Positions 1 through 8,000 of a DNA stretch of 8,297 bases are shown piece after piece. Source of the stretch: Candidatus Babelota bacterium. Its GTDB lineage: Bacteria; JAGOBX01. Where the stretch lies: the NCBI GenBank assembly GCA_017999075.1, contig JAGOBX010000139.1, positions 1 through 8,297 of the forward strand, in the 5' to 3' direction. The notes below the pieces were generated by a model. The model made no database searches, was not told where the DNA came from, and saw only the letters and a program-made list of their open reading frames with translations. Position numbers and translations under genes: made by a program. How positions within the stretch are numbered: the first letter of the stretch is position 1; every line of letters begins with the position of its first letter.

Positions 1-3000
1 CTGAAATATTTCTTTTATCCCTATCTCTGTCTTTAATCTTTTCCTTATTCCTGATACTGCCTGAATCGCTTTTATGCTCTGCCCTCCCATTTCAAAAAAA
101 TTATCATTAATTCCTATATTTTTGATTTTCAAGATATCTTCAAAAATAGATATAATGAATTTTTCATTCTCATTCGTAGGAGCAGTATACTCTGATTTTA
201 ACAATTGCAAATTTTCTGTCGGTTTTGGTAAATTTTTTTTATCAATTTTTCCATTTCTGTTTAATGGCATTTTTTCAATTTGAATCATAAACGATGGAAT
301 CATATATGAAGGTAATTTCTCAGATATAAATTTTCTCAACTCATTTATATCAATTCGTGCATCAGAAGTATAATAAGCAGCCAATTCATTGTTTTCCGTA
401 ACAATAACTACTATTTCTTTTACACCAGAATATTCAGAAATACGATTTTCTATTTCACCTGTTTCTATACGATATCCGCGTATTTTAACCTGCTGATCAA
501 TCCTTCCCAAATATACGATTTCACCATTTTCAAGGTAAACTCCTGCATCACCTGATTTGTATAGTTTCATTTTTTTATCAAACACATCAAATAAAATAAA
601 ACGTTCGTAATTCAATTCAGGTCTTTTCAAATAACCCCGGCAAACTCCATATCCGCCAACAAAAATTTCACCGGGTATTCCAATTGGGACCACATTCAAA
701 TTTCTGTCAAACAAAAATATATTTAATGAAGGGATTGGTTTTCCAATATTGCTTTTCCCATTTTCAATTTCTTCAACAGTAATTTTTTTAAATGTAACGT
801 GCACTGTAGTTTCAGTTATGCCATACATGTTGATCAATTCAACTTCAGGATACATAGCATGAAATTTACCAAGCAGCGCAGGTTTCAATGCTTCTCCTCC
901 AAATATTACATATCTAATTGCAAGTTCTGATTTTTTTCTATGAAGCGCAACTTCCATAAGATTATTAAACGCACCTGGAGTCTGATTCAATACAGTAACT
1001 TTATTATCCAATAAAATATTATAAAAAGAATATGTATCTTTCGCTTCATCCGCAGAAACTATTATCAGTTTGCCTCCATACAAAAGCGCTCCATACATTT
1101 CCCATACAGAAAAATCAAAACAATAAGAATGAAATAATGTCCATACATCTTTATCAGAAAAAACAAATTGAAAATTATGAGGAAACATCAAACTGACTAC
1201 ATTTCTATGTTCTATCATAGCGCCTTTAGGAACTCCAGTTGTTCCTGACGTATAAATTATATATAACAAAGATTCTGGTTTAATACGGATATCGGGATTC
1301 GTTTTTTTATCATAGCTTAACACCGCTATATTTAAGGATTTTATTCCGTACTTTTCATTTTCAAAAGATATGCTGCTGTCACAAGTAAGTATTATTCTGC
1401 AATTTGAATCCCTTATCATAAAACTCTTCCGTTCATCAGGATATGAAATTTCCAGCGGCAGATAAGCGCATCCGGCTTTTATTATTCCTAGTATGGCTAT
1501 TATAATATTCTCAGAACGCTCTATTTCAAGAGCTATTATTTCTTCTTCTTCAACCTTGATAATATCAATTAAATAATTGGCTATACAATTTGATTTTTCA
1601 TTAAGTTCAGCATAAGTCAGTTTTATATTCTTGAAAACAAGCGCTACAGCATCAGGTCTTTTTGCCGCCTGTTCTTCAAACAAATCAACAATGGTTTTAT
1701 CAAACGGATAATCCGCAATTCGATTATTAAATTTTTTTATTATTTCAATTTCTGCTAACGGTATAATATTAATTTGACCTATCTTCATTTCTATATTTTT
1801 TATCAAAGATTCCAGTAAAGCAATAAAATGTCCGAACATTTTATTAATACGTGTTTCCAAAAATATGTCAGTGTTATATTCAATAAAACACTGTATCTTT
1901 TCATCCTTTGTTTCCGAAAAGATAAAAGTTATATCAAACTTACTGCTGTTCGACTCAAGTTCTTTAGTTTTCAAAATTGTTCCGCATATATTGAATTCAA
2001 CAGATTCATTATTCTGCAAAACAATCAAAACATCAAATAAAGGCGAACGGCTTGTATCCCTTGCAAGTTTTAGATCATCCACAAGTCTGTCAAACGGATA
2101 AATCTCATTATCATAAGCTTCAATTGCTGTGTTTTTTACAGAAAACAAAAACTGTTCAAATGTCATTTCGGAATCAATATAATCACGGAGCGCAACAGTA
2201 TTTAAATAAAGTCCGATTTGATTTTCAAATAAAGGATGAATTCGTCCGGCTAATGGCGTCCCTGTTATTATATCATTCTGATTCGTGTAACGGTATAACA
2301 ATACTTTCACTGCAGCAGTAAGAGTTATAAAAAGACTGGTTCCTTTATCTTTACAGATATTTTTTATTCCTGCAGTAATCTCATTGTTTATTGAAAAACT
2401 CAATGTTTTTCCATTGTATGTTTTCACTTCAGGCCTATTATAATCAGCAGGAATCTGTAAAGAAGGAATATCTCCGGAAAATTTATTCAACCAGTATTCT
2501 CTAACTTTACCTATTTTTTCAGTACGCAATAATTCATTCTGCCAGGCGGCGTAATCTTTGTATTGAAGTTTCATAGCGGCAAGAATGGGCTCTCTATTTT
2601 CAATCCGAGATTCGTATAATTCCATTATTTCTTTCATCATAACATTCATTGACCAGCCGTCGGATATTATGTGATGCATATTAAATAACAACAGGTATTT
2701 ATCTGCTGCTGTTTTTAATATTTTTATTTTCATTAGCGGGCCTGTTTCCAAATTGAATTGAGAATTGATAATTGAGAATTGATAATTGAGAATTAAAGAT
2801 TCCGAATTATCTGTTTTTGAAATATCTTCGTATTCAAAATAATTTTCAAATTTCAATTTTTCTTTATCTACTATTTTTTGTTTGGGTTCTCCATTAATCG
2901 TAACAAAAACAGTTCTCAATATTTCGTGACGATCAATAAGTTCATATACAGCATTACGCATATAATCAGCATAAAAATTGCCATTAATTTCAATTAATGC

Positions 3001-3303
3001 GGGAATATTATATGCAATGTTTTGACCTTCAAATTGAGATAGTATCCAAAACCTGCGTTGTGCGTTTGATAATTCGTAATATTCTTTATTTTCACAAAGG
3101 CTGATCGATTCATATTCAATTTCATCAGACTTTTTTTGAATTTCTGAAAGTATTTTTTTTATTTCGACTTTATTTTCACGCAAAGTTTTAAGCATTTCAG
3201 CGGTAAGTATATTTTTTGAATCGATTATCTTTATATCATTTTCTTTTAAAAATATATTCACGCCTTTCTGTTTTAATTCATAAAGACAGGAAATGATATT
3301 CAT
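1..3303 (-). CDS. Nonribosomal peptide synthetase B: docking-C-A(Thr)-PCP, C-terminal part cut by the window edge
   Basis: Translating the minus strand from the ATG at 3303-3301 gives 1101 codons with no stop, running off the left edge. Residues 1-58 resemble the TubC-type N-terminal docking domain. Residues 77-515 are a condensation domain: C1 motif SNAQRRFW (79-86), catalytic HHIISDGWS with H211 as the expected catalytic base, and DTSRSPLFDV. Residues 540-1027 are an adenylation domain: LTYAEL, YTSGTTGVPKG (684-694), NMYGITETT, the A8 motif GRIDQQVKIRG and NGKIDKKNLP with K1019. Aligned by hand to GrsA, the pocket is D730 F731 W734 N773 I800 G802 M826 V834 H835 K1019, the established Thr code. 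The carrier domain has GGQS with phosphopantetheine Ser1076. Odd points: A7 reads YKSGDAGV, with Val where Arg is usual, and the carrier has Gln where His or Asp is usual. The start overlaps the radical SAM stop (ATGA), implying translational coupling. A further domain probably follows off the edge. Family and domains are very secure; Thr is a strong prediction; the final product is unknown. Confidence 0.96.
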   Translation of the reverse strand, partial: MNIISCLYELKQKGVNIFLKENDIKIIDSKNILTAEMLKTLRENKVEIKKILSEIQKKSDEIEYESISLCENKEYYELSNAQRRFWILSQFEGQNIAYNIPALIEINGNFYADYMRNAVYELIDRHEILRTVFVTINGEPKQKIVDKEKLKFENYFEYEDISKTDNSESLILNYQFSIINSQFNLETGPLMKIKILKTAADKYLLLFNMHHIISDGWSMNVMMKEIMELYESRIENREPILAAMKLQYKDYAAWQNELLRTEKIGKVREYWLNKFSGDIPSLQIPADYNRPEVKTYNGKTLSFSINNEITAGIKNICKDKGTSLFITLTAAVKVLLYRYTNQNDIITGTPLAGRIHPLFENQIGLYLNTVALRDYIDSEMTFEQFLFSVKNTAIEAYDNEIYPFDRLVDDLKLARDTSRSPLFDVLIVLQNNESVEFNICGTILKTKELESNSSKFDITFIFSETKDEKIQCFIEYNTDIFLETRINKMFGHFIALLESLIKNIEMKIGQINIIPLAEIEIIKKFNNRIADYPFDKTIVDLFEEQAAKRPDAVALVFKNIKLTYAELNEKSNCIANYLIDIIKVEEEEIIALEIERSENIIIAILGIIKAGCAYLPLEISYPDERKSFMIRDSNCRIILTCDSSISFENEKYGIKSLNIAVLSYDKKTNPDIRIKPESLLYIIYTSGTTGVPKGAMIEHRNVVSLMFPHNFQFVFSDKDVWTLFHSYCFDFSVWEMYGALLYGGKLIIVSADEAKDTYSFYNILLDNKVTVLNQTPGAFNNLMEVALHRKKSELAIRYVIFGGEALKPALLGKFHAMYPEVELINMYGITETTVHVTFKKITVEEIENGKSNIGKPIPSLNIFLFDRNLNVVPIGIPGEIFVGGYGVCRGYLKRPELNYERFILFDVFDKKMKLYKSGDAGVYLENGEIVYLGRIDQQVKIRGYRIETGEIENRISEYSGVKEIVVIVTENNELAAYYTSDARIDINELRKFISEKLPSYMIPSFMIQIEKMPLNRNGKIDKKNLPKPTENLQLLKSEYTAPTNENEKFIISIFEDILKIKNIGINDNFFEMGGQSIKAIQAVSGIRKRLKTEIGIKEIFQ
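2756..2794. repeat. AATT-phased heptad tandem repeat inside the NRPS B condensation domain
   Basis: On the plus strand the 14-base unit AATTGAGAATTGAT occurs twice exactly (2756-2769, 2770-2783), followed by 11 bases of a third copy. Each unit is two heptads, AATTGAG and AATTGAT. It lies in the coding sequence for about residues 170-183, a variable linker between EDIS and NLETGPLM. Neither 7 nor 14 is a multiple of three, so gain or loss of one unit would shift the frame. Confidence 0.9.
3130..3303 (-). other. TubC-like N-terminal docking domain of NRPS B
   Basis: Residues 1-58 precede the condensation domain. The pattern is LYELKQKGVNIFLKENDIKI, then a short loop, ILTAEMLKTLRENK and KKILSEI. 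This matches the family pattern I know for TubC_N domains: helix, Gly-Val, beta-hairpin, 'LT-E-L', then a helix with a Lys/Leu end. These domains sit at the start of NRPS and PKS proteins and grip a short C-terminal tail of the upstream synthetase. Recognition is by eye from the pattern, without a profile search. Confidence 0.8.
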
Positions 3304-3320
3304 AGATTAATGTTTTCCTC
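3300..3320 (-). promoter_or_regulatory. ATGA stop/start overlap and weak ribosome binding site of NRPS B
   Basis: The TGA of the radical SAM gene (3302-3300) overlaps the NRPS B ATG (3303-3301). The nearest Shine-Dalgarno-like element is GAGG at 3320-3317, inside the radical SAM coding end. It lies 13 bases from the ATG, longer than the usual 5-9. The overlap therefore probably drives initiation by translational coupling, keeping the two proteins in proportion. Confidence 0.75.
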
Positions 3321-5042
3321 TTTTTTTATCAAATATTTAATTGTATAATATTCTTCGTTGTGAAATTTTTCAAAAAAATCTATAAGTTTATCTTTAAACA
3401 ATGGGTTATTTGACAGTTCAAAAAAAATTTCCACCACATCATCATTTGACAAACCTTTATCTGAATTATATAAAATAAAAAATTCTTCATCAGGCTGTTC
3501 AGGCAATATTTTAATTCCGTATAAATCAGGATTCTCATAAATTCTGCTACCCTTATTAAGCATAAAAATGTGCAGACGTAAAATTCCGATTTTCTCGGCA
3601 TTTTTAACCAAAAATTCCACTGTATCTGATATTTCTTTTTTTGTCTCGGAAGGGAATCCTAAAATAATATTCAGTTCAACCAACACTCCATTATCATAAC
3701 ATATATCAAGAAGCTTTTGAGCTGTATCAGCTTCAAATCCTTTGTTCATTAAATTAATAATTCTTTGATTGGCAGATTCCATCCCAAAAGAAAGCATAAT
3801 CATTCCGGCTTCAGAAGCAGGTTTTATAAGTTCTTCAAATTTTTTTTCCAAACGAGCCATTGACCCGAAATATACCTTAATATTATTATTTTTTAAAAAT
3901 CCAGTCAGTTTTTTTAACATTTTCGGAGAGATTGCTTCATCATATATAGGAATAACTGTAACATCATAATTATTTTTATAATTTAACAACGACTTTTCAA
4001 CAGTGTCATAAGGCAATTCCCGAAACTTTTTATCAAGTATATCTGCATGAACGCAAAACGAGCATTTACTCCAATAACATCCCCTGTTTGTCAGCAAAGG
4101 TGCGGAAATAAACGGTGAAAAATATTTTTTACCCAGAGGAATTCCGGTTAAATCCAATACGGGCAATTTATTAACATCTATTATTTCTTTTTTCCGGTTT
4201 ATAATTATTTTGTTTCTGATTTTATCGTAGTACACCAATCCTGGTATTTTTTTTAAATATTCAACATCATTAATATTTTGACATAATTCAAGCAATGCTT
4301 CTTCTCCTTCACCTATTACTCCAAATGGATTCAAATAAGAAATAATATTTCCGATTTTATCGTCTGTCACAGAATATATGTTATCGGATAATTGAAAAAA
4401 TGTTGAAAATAAACCGCTAAAAAATGCTCCGCCTGTAACAATAGGAATATTAAAATTTTTTTTAATAATGTTGACTAATTGAAAATAAGGATTTATTTGA
4501 GTATAAAAACTTATTGATATTCCAATTATATCAGGCTTAACAGAAAAAATTTCATTAATAATTTCGTTCTTATAATAATCATAATAAATACTGTTTTCAA
4601 GATTTTCATAAATGGCAGTATTAAATTCTCCGCATAAACTAATAATATTAGGATAATTACTCACCGATGAGAATACAATCAAATCATTAATTGTTTTTAT
4701 ATCTTCTTCAAAACATTTCTTTGAAATATTAATCTTGTCATTACAGCAAATTTTTTTGATACGTTTTTTATAATCTTTAATTTTCGAAAGAGTTTCATTA
4801 AATATTTGACTATAATTTTGATATTTCTCAGCAGGCGTTTTTTCTTCCCTTAAAATTTTTTTACTTAAATCGATTTTTTTAAATAATCTTTCAGGCTGTA
4901 AATAATAGTTTAAAAATTCTACTGCCGTATCACAGCACAACGATTCTATTTTATTTTTTCTTAAGTAACTGTTTAAACATATTAAACTTAAAGGAGGGAT
5001 AAACGGAGACAGCCCTGGTAACGATAATAATAATATTTTCAT
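3300..5042 (-). CDS. B12-binding radical SAM enzyme, probable peptide-tailoring enzyme
   Basis: A complete 580-residue protein. The N-terminus (about 1-45, with FIPPLSLICLNSYLRKN) and KPDIIGISISFYTQ through IPIVTGGAFFSG (169-210) are the two halves of a Rossmann-like cobalamin-binding domain, followed by VIGEGEEALLEL. The radical SAM core starts at NRGCYWSKCSFC. C322, C327 and C330 should bind the 4Fe-4S cluster, with CX4CX2C spacing instead of the canonical CX3CX2C. Further core landmarks are IYDEAISP (366-373), FGMESANQRIINLMNKG (419-435) and LGFPSETKKE (461-470). Known members of this superfamily cleave SAM to a 5'-deoxyadenosyl radical and often transfer methyl groups from methylcobalamin to unactivated carbons; some perform ring contraction or cyclisation. 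No transmembrane segment or signal peptide is evident, so it is probably cytoplasmic. A lysine-rich, probably helical stretch of about 100 residues (about 50-160) lengthens the B12 domain. The ATG at 5042 follows AAAGAGG by 5 bases. Lying in an operon between two NRPS genes, it is inferred to tailor the peptide; methyltransferase activity is unproven. Confidence 0.92.
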   Translation of the reverse strand: MKILLLSLPGLSPFIPPLSLICLNSYLRKNKIESLCCDTAVEFLNYYLQPERLFKKIDLSKKILREEKTPAEKYQNYSQIFNETLSKIKDYKKRIKKICCNDKINISKKCFEEDIKTINDLIVFSSVSNYPNIISLCGEFNTAIYENLENSIYYDYYKNEIINEIFSVKPDIIGISISFYTQINPYFQLVNIIKKNFNIPIVTGGAFFSGLFSTFFQLSDNIYSVTDDKIGNIISYLNPFGVIGEGEEALLELCQNINDVEYLKKIPGLVYYDKIRNKIIINRKKEIIDVNKLPVLDLTGIPLGKKYFSPFISAPLLTNRGCYWSKCSFCVHADILDKKFRELPYDTVEKSLLNYKNNYDVTVIPIYDEAISPKMLKKLTGFLKNNNIKVYFGSMARLEKKFEELIKPASEAGMIMLSFGMESANQRIINLMNKGFEADTAQKLLDICYDNGVLVELNIILGFPSETKKEISDTVEFLVKNAEKIGILRLHIFMLNKGSRIYENPDLYGIKILPEQPDEEFFILYNSDKGLSNDDVVEIFFELSNNPLFKDKLIDFFEKFHNEEYYTIKYLIKKEENINL

Positions 5043-5047
5043 AAAAA

Positions 5048-5054
5048 CCTCTTT
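5048..5054 (-). promoter_or_regulatory. Ribosome binding site of the radical SAM gene
   Basis: The minus strand reads AAAGAGG, five bases before the ATG at 5042. It lies in the 36-base gap after the NRPS A stop. The site supports this start and separate initiation within a shared transcript. Confidence 0.8.
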
Positions 5055-5078
5055 AATTTTTTTTAATAAAAATTAATA

Positions 5079-8000
5079 TTATAAATCAATAGCGTTATTC
5101 AAATCTTCTCTTTTTATTTCATCGGAATTTAAAATTTCCTTTGATAAACATATATATTCTGCTAATTCTTTAATCGTCTGATATTGAAAAATTTCTTTTA
5201 TTCCAATATCTATTTTTAAATCTTTCTTTATTCTTGTTGAAACCTGAACTGCTTTCAAACTATGCCCTCCGATTTCAAAAAAATTTTCAAAAACGCTGAT
5301 TTTTTCTATTTTTAACACTTCGCTCCATATTTGCATAACTACTTTTTCAGTTTCGGTTTCAGGGGCTTTATATTCTTTTTCTGTAATCAAAGAGCTTTTC
5401 AGAGGCATCGGCAGATTTTTTTTATCTATTTTACCGTTCTGATTTAGCGGCATCTTATCAAGTTCTACAAAATACGCAGGAATCATATAAGCAGGCAGAA
5501 ATTTTCCTAAAAATTCACGAATCTCGCCTACTGCCAGTTTCAAATTCCCTGATTTATTAATACTGGTTCGCGAATCTTTAAAATCATTACGATTTTCATT
5601 CCCGGCTAATTTTTCGATTCGATTATTTTCCAATTCGTAATTTTTCAAAGTATAATACGCTATCAGTTCATTTTCTTCGCCACGTATCTTTTTTGCAATA
5701 ACAACATTTTCTTTTATTGCAGAATGTTTTGACAGCACAGACTCAATTTCTCCGAGTTCTATCCTCAATCCGCGTATTTTTACCTGGTCATCTATTCTGC
5801 CTAAAAACTCAATTTCTCCATTTTCATTCCATCTCCCGATATCTCCTGTCCGGTATATTCTATTTCCATTCCATTCAATAAATTTTTCTGCTGTTAATTT
5901 TTCATTACTCAAATATCCGCGAGCCAAACCTGGGCCTGCTATACATATTTCTCCAGAAATGTTTATTGGCGACAATGCCTGCCCGTTTAAAATATAAATT
6001 TTCAGATTTGATATAGGACTGCCAATAGGTACATTATTTTTTAATTTATAATCTTTTTTTAATTTAAAAATTGTTGCGCACACTGATATTTCAGTCGGTC
6101 CATACGCATTATAACAATTACAATAATTTTTATAGTATTCTAAATCATTTACATTCGCAGATTCACCTGCTGTTATTATAAAATCAAGTTTTCTAATTAT
6201 TTCTTTGTTGCATAACGAAAGAAAAGACGGTGTAAAAGTTCCGCCTGTAATATTATTTTCAGCAATATAATTTTCAAAAGATAAAATATTCAGTTTGGTT
6301 TGTTCTGGAACTATATATAGTGATGCCCCGCCCAACAATGAAATAAATATTTCATATATTGATGCGTCAAACATATTTGATGAAATTTGCAGCAGCCTCA
6401 TATTCTGTTGGATGTTTACTGCTTTTATTTGATACAATATCATATTTACAAATCCTGAATGGCAGATCATCACTCCTTTCGGATTACCTGTTGAACCTGA
6501 CGTGTAAAGTATATAAGCTAATGATAAGGGATTATTATTATATATCTTGGATATTATCTTATAAGATAATATATCTTCAATTGATATATATTCATTCTCT
6601 TCAGATTCAATTTTGTCAATCTTTGAATTTTTATCAATTAAAATAAATTTAGCTCTGCTTTCATTTAAAATATGTTTTTTTCTTTCTGCCGGATAACCTG
6701 AAACTAGCGGCAGATACACTCCGCCTGCTTTCATAATGCCAAGAATAGCAGCTATCCAAAAATAAGAACGTTCCATTTCTACAACTATTATTTCTTCGGC
6801 TTTTATATTTTTTTCTTTAATTAAATAACCGGCAATATAATTTGAATCCTCATTCAACTCATAGTATGTATATTTTTTATCATCGAATACTACAGCTGCA
6901 TTTTCAGGTATTTTTCCAACCTGTTCTTCAAATAATTGCGTTATAGTTTTATTTTTCGGATAATCAATTTCTGTTGCGTTAAATTGATAAATCAATTTAT
7001 TTTTTTCTTCTTCCGGCAGAATATTTATTTCACTTATTTTTTTAGAATCATCCGATGTTACATCTTTTACAAGTTCGATAAAATGAGCAAATAACCTGTT
7101 TATTCTTGACTCAGAATAAATATCTAAGTTATATTCTATTGCCATTGTAATCTCATTATTTGATGTTTCGGCAAAATTAAATGTCATATCAAATTTGCTT
7201 ATATTACTTTCCACATGCTTATGTTTTATTTTGGCTCCGCTTAATTTAATTTCAGTTTCGTCATTATTCTGGAGCACCACCATTACATCAAAAACTGGAG
7301 AGCGGCTCGTATCCCGCTTCAAATTTAACGTTTCAACTAATTTATCAAATGGATAGATTTCATTCTGATATGCTTCAAGAGCTGTTTCCCTGACTTTATC
7401 CAAAAATTCTTTAAACATCATTTCTCCAGTTATGCTATCTCGCAGAGCTAACGTGTTCACATAAAAACCAATCTGATTAGCTAAATCAGGATGAATCCTT
7501 CCGGCTATCGGAGAACCGATTATTATATCTCCAGCGCCAGTATAACGATGCAATAATATTTTAACTGCTGATGTCAAAAACATAAATAAACTTGAATTGT
7601 GCTTCAGGCATAATTTTCTTATTTTATCCGAAATATCTTTTGTCAATATTCCTTCAAACGTATTCCCTCTAAATGTCTGAACAGGAGGACGCTGTTCATC
7701 TGACGGCATTTCCAAAACAGGAATTTCACCCGAAAATTTCTCAAGCCAATATTCACGAGCTTTATCTATTTTTTCCGAATCTAATAATTCATTTTGCCAC
7801 AATGCATAATCTTTATATTGTATATTTAACTTTTTTAAATTAGTTTCACGTTTCTCAATTTTTGAATTATAAAATTCCATAATATCTTTTATAAGTATAT
7901 TCATTGACCAGCCGTCTGATATTATATGATGCATATTAAACAATAATAAAAATTTTTGTTCACAAATTTTTATAAGTTTTATTTTCATCAGCGGAAGACT

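Noticed and set aside
74-283. Plus-strand open frame of 69 codons rich in Phe, Ile and Ser
   Set aside because: Antisense to the conserved adenylation end and carrier domain of NRPS B; no ribosome binding site. A shadow of the real gene.
1828-2321. Three overlapping plus-strand open frames of 70-89 codons
   Set aside because: All lie opposite conserved condensation-domain coding sequence of NRPS B, have no ribosome binding site and show no recognisable family.
3380-3601. Minus-strand open frame of 73 codons within the radical SAM gene in another frame
   Set aside because: It overlaps the well-supported radical SAM frame entirely and shows no domain or start signal.
3769-3969. Plus-strand open frame of 66 codons
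   Set aside because: Antisense to the radical SAM core, including the conserved FGMES block; a shadow frame.
5053-5076. Perfect 9-base inverted repeat with a 6-base loop between NRPS A and the radical SAM gene, next to a run of eight T/A
   Set aside because: The stem is made only of A and T and would be very weak, it has no GC core, and such repeats arise easily in this composition. The genes look co-transcribed, so a terminator is unlikely.
233-5423. Several runs of eight A or T in coding sequence (for example 233-240, 3153-3160, 4247-4254, 4456-4463, 5416-5423) as programmed slippage sites
   Set aside because: They are expected with frequent AAA, AAT and TTT codons at this composition, and no alternative frame nearby continues for a meaningful length.
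6359-6646. Plus-strand open frame of 95 codons with hydrophobic stretches that could look like membrane segments
   Set aside because: Antisense to adenylation motifs A3 and A4 of NRPS A; the hydrophobic look comes from reading AT-rich coding sequence backwards.
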